A DNA stretch of 64,000 nt from Zoogloea dura (GCF_012927165.1 NZ_JABBGA010000002.1:334844-398843), one strand, 5' to 3'; positions 43,917 through 53,142 are shown, counted from the first letter of the stretch. Numbers and translations are program-made. Notes: generated by a model from the letters alone, not told the origin.

Positions 43917-43945
43917 ACCCTCAACGCGCAGGCGGGCGAAACGCC

Positions 43946-45058
43946 ATGATTCCCAGCGACCTCGCCTCCCGCCTGCGGATGCTCACCGAAGCGAGCTTCT
44001 TCTCGGGCGAGCCCACCGTTGCGCCCCTCAACCGGGTCAGGGCAATATCATCCCGGCTTCCGGACTTCACGCCCGGAGAGCGCATCACCGCCACCCTTCA
44101 CCAGGCCAACCAAGACAATACCTATCAGGGCCGCGTGAACGGTCGTGAGGTGGTCCTGTCCCTGCCGCCCTCGGTCAAATCGGGCGACACCCTTGAACTC
44201 GTCGTCAGCCATGTCACACCGCAGGCCGTATTCGCCAGCCTGGCTCAGCCCCAACCCACGGCCGGCGACAAACCAGCCCTCAGCCAGACCGGCAAACTGA
44301 TCAGCTTTCTGCTTACCGGCCAGCCGCCAGCCGGCACTGCGCGCCTGAGCGGGGGACAACCCCTCATCACCGCAGCCCCTGGCAACCAGGAAGCCATCAA
44401 CCAGCTGGCCAGCCGGCTGGGCAGCGCGGTCAGTGGTAGCGGCCTGTTCTACGAATCCCACCAGGCCCGCTGGCTGGCCGGTCAGATCGACACCGCAAGC
44501 CTGCTTCGCGAACCTCAGGGCAAGGAAGCCCCCCACGGCACTCGCGGCACCGAATCGGGCCGCAGCAGCCCACTCCCCTCTCTTGCAGCCGCCATCACCG
44601 GCGGCGACGCAGCGGAGGCATCCTCAGCCGGGAGCGGCGCGACCGGCGTCCTGCTCAAGGCCGAGGCCCAGCCCGTAGCAGAGCGACTCGTGCCCCTGGT
44701 ACACCAGCAACTGGACGCCCTCGCCACCCATCAGGTTGCCTGGCAAGGCCAGGCCTGGCCCGGCCAGATGATGGAGTGGGAGATAGAAGACCCGGAAGGA
44801 CGCGAAGGCGGCGAGGACGGCGAGCCCGACCCTTACTGGAACACCACCCTGCGCCTGACCATGCCCGGCCTCGGCGGCATCGAAGCCCGCCTGCATCTCA
44901 CACCGGCAGGAGTCGCTGTGCGGCTCATCGCCAGCGAGGCCGACAGCCGCGACCGGCTTGAGGCCGGGCAGCAGCGCCTGGCCGACGCGCTGGCCGCCGC
45001 CAACGTGCCGCTGACCGGGCTGGTGGCGGAACTGAAGGTGCCCGATGAACAGCCCTGA
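43946..45058 (+). CDS. fliK: Flagellar hook-length control protein FliK-like
   Basis: 370 residues. The N-terminal part is Gln/Pro/Ser/Ala-rich and variable. The C-terminal region (residues about 270-365) fits the Flg_hook domain: WNTTLRLTMPGLGGIEARLH, TPAGVAVRLIASEADSRDRL, QRLADALAAANVPLTGLVAE. Hook-length proteins gate the export switch through FlhB, which suits the following FlhB-like gene. It overlaps that gene by 14 bases. It may be a second FliK paralogue in the genome rather than the hook ruler itself. Confidence 0.82.
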   Translation: MIPSDLASRLRMLTEASFFSGEPTVAPLNRVRAISSRLPDFTPGERITATLHQANQDNTYQGRVNGREVVLSLPPSVKSGDTLELVVSHVTPQAVFASLAQPQPTAGDKPALSQTGKLISFLLTGQPPAGTARLSGGQPLITAAPGNQEAINQLASRLGSAVSGSGLFYESHQARWLAGQIDTASLLREPQGKEAPHGTRGTESGRSSPLPSLAAAITGGDAAEASSAGSGATGVLLKAEAQPVAERLVPLVHQQLDALATHQVAWQGQAWPGQMMEWEIEDPEGREGGEDGEPDPYWNTTLRLTMPGLGGIEARLHLTPAGVAVRLIASEADSRDRLEAGQQRLADALAAANVPLTGLVAELKVPDEQP

Positions 45059-45377
45059 GCGCCCCGCCGAACCACGCGCCGAAGCGGTCGCGCTGGCCTA
45101 CAACGCCGCCAACGCCGCCCCGACCGTCGTCGCCAAGGGCCGCGGGCTGATCGCCTCGGAGATCATCTCCCGGGCCCGGGAAGCCGGCGTGTACGTCCAT
45201 GAATCTCCCGAACTGGTGGCCCTGCTGATGCAGGTGGACGTGGACGCCCGCATTCCACCCGAGCTCTACGTGGCCGTGGCCGAACTGCTGGCCTGGCTGT
45301 ACAGCCTGGAGCAGGGCATTCCGATGCCGGCGGCCATAAAAAAGGCCCCGTCGGAGACGGAGCCTTCCACATCCTGA
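45045..45377 (+). CDS. FlhB-like C-terminal domain protein
   Basis: 110 residues resembling the cytoplasmic half of FlhB without its membrane part: AVALAYNAANAAPTVVAKGR, GLIASEIISRAREAGVYVHE, SPELVALLMQVDVDARIPPE, LYVAVAELLAWLYSLE. The NPTH cleavage motif is absent (NAAPTV is nearest in position). Small FlhB homologues occur beside FliK-like genes in many proteobacteria and may assist the export switch. Its last codons contain a terminator read on the opposite strand. Confidence 0.9.
   Translation: MNSPERPAEPRAEAVALAYNAANAAPTVVAKGRGLIASEIISRAREAGVYVHESPELVALLMQVDVDARIPPELYVAVAELLAWLYSLEQGIPMPAAIKKAPSETEPSTS
45339..45366 (-). terminator. Rho-independent terminator of yggX inside the FlhB-like gene
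   Basis: On the minus strand the arms AAGGCTCCGTC and GACGGGGCCTT (one mismatch) with a 3-base loop are followed by a six-base T-run. It lies about 30 bases after the yggX stop and overlaps the final codons of the FlhB-like gene, so one sequence ends the minus-strand transcript and encodes a protein on the other strand. Confidence 0.82.
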
Positions 45378-45396
45378 GGCAGGACGTACAGCGGGA

Positions 45397-45669
45397 TCAG
45401 GACTGGGGCGGAACGTAGCCACCGATCTGGTCCGCACCACCACCGAAGAAATAGCGCTCCAGCTGCTCGGACAGGTATTTGCGGGCCCGCGCGTCCATAA
45501 GGTTCAGACGGTTTTCATTGATCAGCATGGTCTGGTGCTTGACCCACTGCTGCCAGCCTTCCTTGGAAACGTTCTCGAACACCTTCTTGCCGAGCTCGCC
45601 GGGAAGGGGCGGGAAATCCAGACCTTCGGCCTCGCGACCGAGCTTCACACAATTGACCATCCTTGCCAT
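45397..45669 (-). CDS. yggX: Oxidative damage protection protein / Fe(2+)-trafficking protein YggX
   Basis: 90 residues, standard YggX length. Conserved Cys7 in [20 protein letters not shown], then [20 protein letters not shown] and the C-terminal [15 protein letters not shown]. It protects Fe-S clusters and supports iron movement. Encoded at the end of the minus-strand run, with its terminator inside the neighbouring flagellar gene. Confidence 0.97.
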   Translation of the reverse strand: MARMVNCVKLGREAEGLDFPPLPGELGKKVFENVSKEGWQQWVKHQTMLINENRLNLMDARARKYLSEQLERYFFGGGADQIGGYVPPQS

Positions 45670-45729
45670 GTATCACCTCTGAAGTTGGGAATCCGGGCCA
45701 GCGGCGCCGCCCCGGAACATGGCAGGATT

Positions 45730-47361
45730 CTAGCCTGCCGGCGGAGTCCTATCCAGCTCCGCACCGCCCGCATCGCGCGCGAACTCCCAGCAGTTCCCAC
45801 CCATCGCCTTCGCAAGATACATGGCCCGGTCGGCCGCACCGATGAGCCGCTCGCTGTCGTTCTCGTGGCGCGGCCCCAGGGCGATGCCGATACTGGCGCT
45901 CACCGACACGGCCTCCGCCCCAAAGGAGAAGCGCAGGCCGGCGATGGTGGTCCCCACCCGACGCGCCAGCTCGGCCAGCTCCTGAGCGCCCGCCGACGGC
46001 ACCAGGATGGCGAATTCGTCGCCGCCCAGCCTGAAGAACATCTCGTTGCGGCGGATCACCGCGCCGACATCCGTTGCCAGACGCACCAGCACCTCGTCCC
46101 CCGCCTGGTGACCGTAGCGGTCGTTGACCGGCTTGAAACCATCCAGGTCGATGGCCAGCAGGCCCACCGATTCGCCCTGGCGACGCCCGTCCGCCAACAT
46201 GCGCTCGAGCTCCTCGTGGAAACGCCGGCGGTTGAACAGGCTGGTCAGGGGGTCCCGCTCGGCAAGCCGCATCAGTTGATCGGCCACCTGCAGCTGCTCG
46301 GTGACATCCTCGAAGACCCAGATCCGCCCGATTGTGCCCTCTCCGTCAGGCCCCGGCACGATCCGCGAGAACTCGCGCACCACCCGCTCGTCCTTGAAAC
46401 GGATCTCGACCGCCTCGCTGGGCTCGCTGAGCTGCAGCACACCCGCCACATGCTGCAGGTAGCCGGCCGGATCCGCCAGCAGCTGGCTGACCCGCTGCTG
46501 CAGCACGACGTCCCGCACTCCGACGAAGGCCTCGCCGGCAGGCAGGCTCCAGATGTCGTAGAAGGCCCGGTTGCAATAGACCACCCGCCGGTCGTTATCC
46601 ATGAAAAGGATGCCCATGCGGACCACGTCCAGCAAGGCCGACAGGCGGGAACGCTCCTCATTGCTGCGGCGCAGGTAATGCTCTGACAGGGCCTGGGCCC
46701 GGCGCAGGGCGGCCACCGTCTCGAGCAGCTTGTATTCGGCCTCCTTGCGCGCCTGGATGTCGGTCATCGACAGGCGCAGGCCCAGCAGGCGCTCGGCTTC
46801 GTTGCGGATCGGCAGCAGGCGGCAGGCCATCCAGATCTGGGCGCCGGCGCGGGTGATGACCCGCAGCTCGCACTGGGCCGGCATGCCGCCCTGCATGACG
46901 CGCTGCACCAGTTCACGGCAGTAACGCTGGTCCCGGTCGTAAACAAGCGTGTCGATCAGGCCGCCGGCCAGGACCTCCTCGCAGGTATAGCCCGCGACCA
47001 GTTCGACCGCATGGCTCACATGGAAGAAGCGACCATCCTGGTCGCTCCAGCCCTCGATGCCATCGGCCGCCTCGGCCTGCCGGAAGTAGCGCGTCCGGTC
47101 ATCCTCCGGCGGCTCCGCCTCGATTGCCACAGGACGCACCGGCCCATCCGGGGCGCGGCTGCGCAGGCTTGCCAGCTCGCGGCGCAGGGCCAGCAAGTAA
47201 CCGCCCCCCGCCAGACCCAGCATCATCGCCAGCCCGGCGGCCACCGTGACCTCCGGGGAGGCCATGCTGTCGGGCAGGGCCGCCCAGGCCGGGGCGCCGG
47301 CCATGCAGGAGGCCAGCGCCGCAGCCACGCGGGAAGGAGAGAAGGTCTGTCGGACTCTCAC
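45730..47361 (-). CDS. Membrane-anchored PAS/GGDEF diguanylate cyclase
   Basis: 543 residues. An N-terminal hydrophobic stretch (TVAAGLAMMLGLAGGGYLLA) is followed by two PAS regions: VSHAVELVAGYTCEEVLAGG with PAC (MTDIQARKEAEYKLLETVAA), and ILFMDNDRRVVYCNRAFYDI. The GGDEF domain starts LTSLFNRRRFHEELERM and has DLDGFKPVNDRYGHQAGDE and the catalytic RLGGDEFAIL, with no EAL domain. It should make cyclic di-GMP in response to a PAS-sensed cue. The N-terminal Ala-rich stretch could be a signal anchor. It overlaps the argA stop by four bases. Confidence 0.92.
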   Translation of the reverse strand: MRVRQTFSPSRVAAALASCMAGAPAWAALPDSMASPEVTVAAGLAMMLGLAGGGYLLALRRELASLRSRAPDGPVRPVAIEAEPPEDDRTRYFRQAEAADGIEGWSDQDGRFFHVSHAVELVAGYTCEEVLAGGLIDTLVYDRDQRYCRELVQRVMQGGMPAQCELRVITRAGAQIWMACRLLPIRNEAERLLGLRLSMTDIQARKEAEYKLLETVAALRRAQALSEHYLRRSNEERSRLSALLDVVRMGILFMDNDRRVVYCNRAFYDIWSLPAGEAFVGVRDVVLQQRVSQLLADPAGYLQHVAGVLQLSEPSEAVEIRFKDERVVREFSRIVPGPDGEGTIGRIWVFEDVTEQLQVADQLMRLAERDPLTSLFNRRRFHEELERMLADGRRQGESVGLLAIDLDGFKPVNDRYGHQAGDEVLVRLATDVGAVIRRNEMFFRLGGDEFAILVPSAGAQELAELARRVGTTIAGLRFSFGAEAVSVSASIGIALGPRHENDSERLIGAADRAMYLAKAMGGNCWEFARDAGGAELDRTPPAG

Positions 47362-48698
47362 AATGTTTTCATGAATACCTTCGAACGCCGGCTCACATCG
47401 TACATCTCACGCTTCTGCCGGGGCAGGGCCTCGGGCGGCGCTTCACGGAAGCCCCGCTCCCGGAACCAGTCGGCAGTACGCGTCGTCAGCACGAACAAGC
47501 GCTCGACCCCCAGGGCCCGGGAGCGGCTCTCGATGCGATGCAGCAGCATCTCGCCCAGGCCGGCCCTGCGGTGCTGCGGCACCACCGCCACGCAGGCCAT
47601 CTCGGCCGCCCGCTCGTCAATGAAGGGATAAAGCGCGGCGCAGCCGACCAGCACCCCGTCGTACTCCACCACCGTGAAGCGCTCGATCTCCTCCTCCAGG
47701 CGCTCGCGGCTGCGCCGCACCAGGGTTCCATCAGCCTCCATCGGGGCGATCACGCTCCCCAGGGCCCCCACGTCCTCGATGGTCGCCTCGCGCAGACGGA
47801 ACAGGGGGTCGCGGGTCAGCACGGTGCCGACCCCCTGAGGGGTGAAGAACTCGAGCAGCAGCCCACCGTCCTTGTCGCGGTCGATGAGGTGCGCCCGTCC
47901 GACCCCCTGGCGCACCGCGCGGATGGCACAGGGCAGATAGAGGTCGAGGTCTTCGGTAAGCCCCTCGCCGGCCTTCAGCATGGCCTCGGCGTCGTCGGCG
48001 GTGATGGCCTCGATGAGAGCTCCCTTCGGGTCCAGCAGGCCCGGGGCATCGCACAGGTAGATCAGCTTCTCGGCCTTCAGAGCGATCGCCACGGCCTCGG
48101 CGACGGCCTCCATGCTCATGTTGAAGATCTCGCCGGCCGGGGACACACCGAGGGGAGACATCAGCACCACGTTCTGCTGGTCCAGGTCGGCGGCGATCTC
48201 TTCGGCGATGACCTTGCGCACCGACCCGGTGAAACCGTAGTCGATCCCGTCCACCACCCCCACCGGCTTGGCGGTGACGAAGTTGCCCCCGGTCACCCGC
48301 ATGAAGCTGCCCGCCATCGGGGTGTTCGGCAGCCCCTGCGACAGCTGCGCCTCGACCTCGATGCGGGTCACCGCCATCGCCGCCTTGACGCATTCCAGGG
48401 CCGCCGCATCGGTGACCCGAAGGCCCTTGTGATAGCGCGGCTGGAGGCCGCGACGGGCCAGCTCGGCCTCGATCTGCGGACGGGCACCATGCACCAGCAC
48501 CAGGCGCACGCCCAGGGCGGCCAGCAGGTTGCAGTCGTAGGCCAGGGCCTGGGCAAGCTGCCCCGCCGCCACTTCGCCCCCGAAGCCGAGCACAAAGGTC
48601 TTGCCCCGGAAGGCATGGATATAGGGGGCAGCCGCCCGCACCCAGGCGACAAAGCGCTGGGCAAGCTGTTCAGCAGGCAGGGTGTCAGGTGGATTCAC
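47358..48698 (-). CDS. argA: N-acetylglutamate synthase (amino-acid kinase plus GNAT fusion)
   Basis: 446 residues. The amino acid kinase domain (residues 1-280) has PYIHAFRGKTFVLGFGGEVA, VRLVLVHGARPQIEAELARR and VLMSPLGVSPAGEIFNMSM. The GNAT domain (residues about 290-440) has LRQ-like GFREAPPEALP and VVPQHRRAGLGEMLLHRIES as the acetyl-CoA loop. It catalyses the first step of arginine synthesis from acetyl-CoA and glutamate. This fused ArgA form is common in Beta- and Gammaproteobacteria. It sits between the polyphosphate enzyme and the cyclase genes on the same strand. Confidence 0.95.
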   Translation of the reverse strand: MNPPDTLPAEQLAQRFVAWVRAAAPYIHAFRGKTFVLGFGGEVAAGQLAQALAYDCNLLAALGVRLVLVHGARPQIEAELARRGLQPRYHKGLRVTDAAALECVKAAMAVTRIEVEAQLSQGLPNTPMAGSFMRVTGGNFVTAKPVGVVDGIDYGFTGSVRKVIAEEIAADLDQQNVVLMSPLGVSPAGEIFNMSMEAVAEAVAIALKAEKLIYLCDAPGLLDPKGALIEAITADDAEAMLKAGEGLTEDLDLYLPCAIRAVRQGVGRAHLIDRDKDGGLLLEFFTPQGVGTVLTRDPLFRLREATIEDVGALGSVIAPMEADGTLVRRSRERLEEEIERFTVVEYDGVLVGCAALYPFIDERAAEMACVAVVPQHRRAGLGEMLLHRIESRSRALGVERLFVLTTRTADWFRERGFREAPPEALPRQKREMYDVSRRSKVFMKTL

Positions 48699-48778
48699 GG
48701 TCGGTCGGGATCTGCATGTGAAGAAGGAGAGCGCATTCTAGGGCCATAACTGTGTCATCAGGCCAGCAATGGGGCGCT

Positions 48779-50266
48779 TCAGTGCCCCAGCGCCGCCTCG
48801 AGCCGCTCCACCAGGGTGGACAGGATCTTGACCCGGGCGAAATACTTGTTGTCCGCCTCCACCAGCGTCCATCCGGCATTCTCGGTGCTTGTCCTGTCGA
48901 TCATGTCGCAGACGGCCGGTTCGTACAACGGCCACTTCTCCCGATTGCGCCAGTCTTCTTCGGTGATCTTGTAGCGTTTGAAGGCCTCCGCCTCCCGGTC
49001 GTGGAAGCGCTTGAGCTGCTCTTCCGGACTGACCGACAGCCAGAACTTGACCACCACGGCCCCCGCAGACACCAGCTGATCCTCGAAATCGTTGATCTCC
49101 GCATAGGCGCGCATCCAGTCGGCCTCGGAGCAAAAGCCCTCGACCCGCTCCACCAGCACCCGGCCATACCAGGAGCGGTCGAAGATCGCCACTTTGCCAT
49201 CCCGCGGGACACGCCGCCAGAAGCGCCACAGATAGGGCTGGGCCCGCTCTTCGTCGGAAGGCGCGGCGATCGGGACCACATGGTACTGGCGGGTGTCCAG
49301 GGCCTGGGTGACGCGCCGGATGGCACCGCCCTTGCCGGCCGCATCCATGCCCTCGAAGACCAGCACCAGGCTGCGCGCGGCAAAGGCATCGCTGCGCACC
49401 GCCAGCGCCAGACGTCCTTGCAGGCGCTCGAGCTGCTTGTCGTAGTCCTTCTTTTCCATGGGCTGGCGCAACACCAGCGCATTGAGCAGGTTGCGCTGAT
49501 CCACCGGCGGCGCCAGCGGCGGAGCCGTCTGGCGAGTCCGGAAGCCCTTTTCAAGGGCGTCGAGCTTGCGCTGCAGGCCGTCCAGCAGGGTGCGCCCCAC
49601 CTTCACCGCCCGGAACTGGGGGTCGGAACCATCCACGATGATCCACGGCGCCAGGCCGGTGCTGGTCCGCCGCAACACGTGCTCGGCCACCTCACGGTAG
49701 CGCTCGTATTCCTTATAGACCAGCCAGTCGGAGTCGCGTACCCGCCAGCGGGTATCCGGGTTGGCCTCCAGCGCCTTCAGTCGCTTCTTCTGCCCGGCCC
49801 GCGAAAGATGGAACCAGAACTTGACCAGCAGCACGCCCTCCGCCGCCAACATGGCTTCGAAGCGGTTGAACTCCGACAGGTGCTGGTCCAGGCGGGCCTT
49901 CTTGATGCGACCCTGGGCCCGATCACCGAGAGGCTCGGAATACCAGTTGCCGAACAGCACGCCGATCTTGCCCCTGGGCGGCAGGGCCCGCCAGAAACGC
50001 CACATGAAGGGGCGCTCCCGCTCCTCCTCGGACGGATTGTCGAAGGCATGGACCTGCATGTGGCGCGGGTCCATCCATTCGTGCAGGAGATTCACCGTCT
50101 CGCCCCGCCCAGCCCCGTCGATACCGTTGATCAGGATCACCGTGGCGAAGGCCTTGCTCTCGAGCAGGCGGAACTGGGCCTCCAGCAGGGCCGTGCGCAG
50201 CTCCGGCTCAATGGCGGCATAGTCGGCCCTGGACAGGCGATGGCCCAGCTCAGCGGATTCAAACAT
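48779..50266 (-). CDS. pap: Polyphosphate:AMP phosphotransferase (two-domain PPK2 class II)
   Basis: 495 residues from ATG 50266, preferred over 50272 because GGGAG stands six bases upstream. Two tandem PPK2 domains are visible. The first has INGIDGAGRGETVNLLHEWM and FWFHLSRAGQKKRLKALEAN. The second has EGMDAAGKGGAIRRVTQAL with a proper Walker A (GMDAAGKG), and FDRSWYGRVLVERVEGFC. Length and order match polyphosphate:AMP phosphotransferases, which make ADP from AMP and polyphosphate. Only the second domain appears fully catalytic. The start overlaps the rsmE stop by eight bases. Confidence 0.92.
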   Translation of the reverse strand: MFESAELGHRLSRADYAAIEPELRTALLEAQFRLLESKAFATVILINGIDGAGRGETVNLLHEWMDPRHMQVHAFDNPSEEERERPFMWRFWRALPPRGKIGVLFGNWYSEPLGDRAQGRIKKARLDQHLSEFNRFEAMLAAEGVLLVKFWFHLSRAGQKKRLKALEANPDTRWRVRDSDWLVYKEYERYREVAEHVLRRTSTGLAPWIIVDGSDPQFRAVKVGRTLLDGLQRKLDALEKGFRTRQTAPPLAPPVDQRNLLNALVLRQPMEKKDYDKQLERLQGRLALAVRSDAFAARSLVLVFEGMDAAGKGGAIRRVTQALDTRQYHVVPIAAPSDEERAQPYLWRFWRRVPRDGKVAIFDRSWYGRVLVERVEGFCSEADWMRAYAEINDFEDQLVSAGAVVVKFWLSVSPEEQLKRFHDREAEAFKRYKITEEDWRNREKWPLYEPAVCDMIDRTSTENAGWTLVEADNKYFARVKILSTLVERLEAALGH

Positions 50267-51002
50267 GCTCATCTCCCGGGAAATCGCCCCACAAGGTCTG
50301 CAAGGCCGCCAGCACTGCCAGCCCCGCCGTCTCGGTGCGCAACACGCGCGGGCCAAGGGCCAGGGGTTCGCAGCCGGCCCGCGCCGCCAGCTCCAGCTCG
50401 GCCGGCGACCACCCGCCCTCGGGGCCGATCAACACGCTCAGCGGCCCGGCAGGCCGGGCCTTGCGCCGCAACGCCCCTTCAGCCCCCGGCGCCAGCACAA
50501 AACGCGGGCCCTCGGCAGGCCCGGCCAGATAGCGCTCGAGGCTCATCACATCGCCGACCGCCGGCACGCGGTTGCGCCCCGACTGCTCGCAGGCCGCCAC
50601 CGCGATCTGCTGCCAGTGGGCGACCCGCTTGGCGGCACGCTCGCCGGACAGCTTGAGCACCGAGCGCTCCGCCGCCACCGGCTGGATCGCCACCGCGCCA
50701 AGCTCGACCGCCTTCTGCACCACCCAGTCCATCTTGTCGCCACTGGCCAGGGCCTGCACCAGCGTGATCTGCACTGGCGACTCCCGCTCGACCGGCTGGC
50801 GCGGCCCGAGCCGGGCGGTGGCCTGGCGCCCCAGCGTCAGCAAGGTGCCGGCACATTCCCCCCCCTCCCCGTCGAACAGCACCAGCGCGTCGCCAATGGA
50901 CAGGCGCAGGACCCGCTCGGCGTGGTGGGCCACCGCCTGCGGCAGGAGAAAATCGCTATCGGGGACGAGCCCCCCGGGGCAGAAGAAGCGTGGAGTCATC
51001 AT
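50259..51002 (-). CDS. rsmE: 16S rRNA (uracil1498-N3)-methyltransferase
   Basis: 247 residues from the ATG at 51002 (double Met). The N-terminal PUA-like domain is MTPRFFCPGGLVPDSDF with AHHAERVLRLSIGDALVLFD. The SPOUT domain has the knot motifs SVLIGPEGGWSPAELELAAR and LGPRVLRTETAGLAVLAALQ, specific for RsmE. It methylates U1498 of 16S rRNA. It is the first gene of the minus-strand run that continues through pap and argA to yggX, and it is divergent from the inositol monophosphatase gene. Confidence 0.95.
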   Translation of the reverse strand: MMTPRFFCPGGLVPDSDFLLPQAVAHHAERVLRLSIGDALVLFDGEGGECAGTLLTLGRQATARLGPRQPVERESPVQITLVQALASGDKMDWVVQKAVELGAVAIQPVAAERSVLKLSGERAAKRVAHWQQIAVAACEQSGRNRVPAVGDVMSLERYLAGPAEGPRFVLAPGAEGALRRKARPAGPLSVLIGPEGGWSPAELELAARAGCEPLALGPRVLRTETAGLAVLAALQTLWGDFPGDEHV

Positions 51003-51114
51003 GCTATTATCGCCAAAACCGCGTGATTCCACGGCCCCGCAATACAACCCGCCTGCGCAGGCCACCATTCCCAGGACAGTCCGGCAGGCACCAGCCCTTT
51101 TTGCACCAGAGACC

Positions 51115-51921
51115 ATGACCAGCGCCCAGCGCCTCGAACACGCCCGCACCCTGGCAGACACGGTCCGCAAGATGGCCCGCGAGACCATCCTGCCCCGCTA
51201 CCTGCGCGCCGTGCGTGAGCAGAAGGCCGACGGCAGCGTGCTCACCGAGGCCGACCTGGCCTCCCAGGCTGCACTGGTCGAATGCCTGCCACAACTGATC
51301 ATGGCACCGGTCCTTGGCGAGGAGATGACGCCCGAGGAACAGGGCCGGGTGTGGCACGAGGGTGTCAGCGGCCTGTGGGTCATCGACCCCATCGACGGCA
51401 CCACCAACTTTGCCAACGGCATCCCCTTCTTCGGCGTGGCGGTGGCCTACCTGGTCAATCACAAGACCCAGATCGGGGTGGTGTACAACCCGGTGACCGA
51501 CGAGGCCTTCTATGCCGGACGCGGTGCCGGCGCCTGGCTCAACGGCGTGCCCCTGCCCATGCGCCAGCCCACCGAGCGCCTCAAGGATGCCGTCGCCGGC
51601 GTAGACTTCAAGCGCATCAGCCATCACCTCGGTGACGAGCTGGCGGTGCGGCCGCCCTACTATTCCCAGCGCAACTTCGGCTCCAGCGCCCTCGAGTGGT
51701 GCTACGTGGCGGCCGGGCGGCTCGATGTTTATCTGCACGGCGGGCAGATGCTGTGGGACTACGCCGCAGGCCGCCTGATCCTCGAGGAAGCCGGCGGCAG
51801 CTACAGCACCCTTGGCGGCACCCCGCTTACCGCCGGGCCGGCCATCAAGCGCTCGGTGATCGCCGCCGCCAGCCCAGCCCTGTTCGAGCAATGGCGGACC
51901 TGGCTGCATGCCCACGCCTGA
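51115..51921 (+). CDS. Inositol monophosphatase family protein
   Basis: 268 residues. The metal motif 1 is LWVIDPIDGTTNFANGIPFF; the upstream glutamate is in VLGEEMTPEEQG, and motif 2 near the C-terminus is QMLWDYAAGRLILEEAGGSY. These are the hallmarks of IMPase/SuhB and related sugar phosphatases. Substrates in the family include inositol-1-phosphate, fructose-1,6-bisphosphate and histidinol phosphate, and none is favoured here. It precedes a terminator and then the phosphoribulokinase gene. Confidence 0.9.
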   Translation: MTSAQRLEHARTLADTVRKMARETILPRYLRAVREQKADGSVLTEADLASQAALVECLPQLIMAPVLGEEMTPEEQGRVWHEGVSGLWVIDPIDGTTNFANGIPFFGVAVAYLVNHKTQIGVVYNPVTDEAFYAGRGAGAWLNGVPLPMRQPTERLKDAVAGVDFKRISHHLGDELAVRPPYYSQRNFGSSALEWCYVAAGRLDVYLHGGQMLWDYAAGRLILEEAGGSYSTLGGTPLTAGPAIKRSVIAAASPALFEQWRTWLHAHA

Positions 51922-51945
51922 GCTCCATCCGTTTCCGGGAGACTC

Positions 51946-51976
51946 CGGGCCGGCAGCAAAACCGGCCCGTTTCTTG
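51946..51976 (+). terminator. Rho-independent terminator after inositol monophosphatase gene
   Basis: Perfect 8-base arms CGGGCCGG and CCGGCCCG with an 8-base loop, followed by TTTCTTGCTTT. It separates the phosphatase gene from the phosphoribulokinase gene 105 bases downstream. Confidence 0.85.
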
Positions 51977-52081
51977 CTTTAGAAAGCACTACCCGCAGGC
52001 CTGACGACCCGTGATCGAGTGCTTTTGGAACAGTCCATCGAGGTGGCCTGTTCCAAAACTACTCACTTTCGGGAAGCAGTC

Positions 52082-52957
52082 ATGTCCATGAAGCACCCCA
52101 TCATCGTGGTGACGGGCTCGTCCGGCGCCGGCACGACCACGGTGAAACACACCTTTGAAGGCATCTTCTGGCGCGAGAAGGTCAATGCCGCCATCATCGA
52201 AGGCGACAGCTTCCACCGCTACACCCGGGAAGAGATCCGCCGTCTCATCATCGAAGCAGAGAGCCAGGGCCAGCGCGGCATCAGCCACTTCGGCCCGGAA
52301 GCCAACCTGCTCGAGGAACTGGAGCAGCTCTTCCGTACCTATGGCGAATCCGGTGGCGGGCAGCGCCGCTACTACCTGCACAGCGCCGAGGAAGCCGCCC
52401 GCCGCGGCCTGCGCCAGGGCGATTTCACCCCCTGGGAGCAGCTCCCCCAGGACACCGACTGCCTGTTCTACGAAGGCCTGCACGGCGCCGTGATCACCGA
52501 CAAGGTGAACACCTGTCGCCACGCCGACCTGCTGATTGGCGTGGTCCCCATCACCAACCTGGAATGGATCCAGAAGATCCACCGCGACACCAAGACCCGC
52601 GGGTATTCCCTGGAGGCGGTACAGGAGACCATCCTGCGCCGCATGCACGACTACGTGCATTACATCGTTCCCCAGTTCTCCCACACCCACATCAACTTCC
52701 AGCGGGTGCCCATGGTGGACACCTCCAACCCCTTCATCGCCCGGGACATCCCGACCGCCGACGAATCCATGGTGATCATCCGCTTCCGCGACCCCCGCGG
52801 CGTGGACTTCCCCTACCTGCTGCGCATGATCCACGACAGCTTCATGAGCCGCGCCAACACCATCGTGGTGCCCGGCGGCAAGCTCGACCTGGCGATGCAG
52901 CTGATCCTCACCCCGCTGATCTGGAAGCTGATGGAACGACGCAGGCAGTGGGTCTGA
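52082..52957 (+). CDS. prk: Phosphoribulokinase (type I)
   Basis: 291 residues from ATG 52082 (GGGAAG upstream), the usual length of the bacterial type I enzyme. The P-loop is VVTGSSGAGTTTVKHTFEG and the substrate loop IEGDSFHRYTREEIRRLIIE. Later parts include HFGPEANLLEELEQLFRTY, CLFYEGLHGAVITDKVNTC and VPITNLEWIQKIHRDTKTRG. It phosphorylates ribulose-5-phosphate with ATP in the Calvin cycle. It stands alone between terminators, 185 bases before tkt. No RuBisCO gene is in the window, so the cycle cannot be claimed complete. Confidence 0.96.
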   Translation: MSMKHPIIVVTGSSGAGTTTVKHTFEGIFWREKVNAAIIEGDSFHRYTREEIRRLIIEAESQGQRGISHFGPEANLLEELEQLFRTYGESGGGQRRYYLHSAEEAARRGLRQGDFTPWEQLPQDTDCLFYEGLHGAVITDKVNTCRHADLLIGVVPITNLEWIQKIHRDTKTRGYSLEAVQETILRRMHDYVHYIVPQFSHTHINFQRVPMVDTSNPFIARDIPTADESMVIIRFRDPRGVDFPYLLRMIHDSFMSRANTIVVPGGKLDLAMQLILTPLIWKLMERRRQWV

Positions 52958-53142
52958 GGAGAGCCCGACAGACGCATGGCCGGCGACCCGCCCACGCCTG
53001 CCAGACCCGGCAGGACCCCGACCATTCCGTGAAGGCATGCGAAAGCCCCCCCGTGCAATTCCCCTGCAAGGCTACCCAAGTGCAGGTAAATCAAAGATAA
53101 TTGCGGTCTTTGCGCGCCGTTCCCCCGGCCGAAGGTTCTTCG

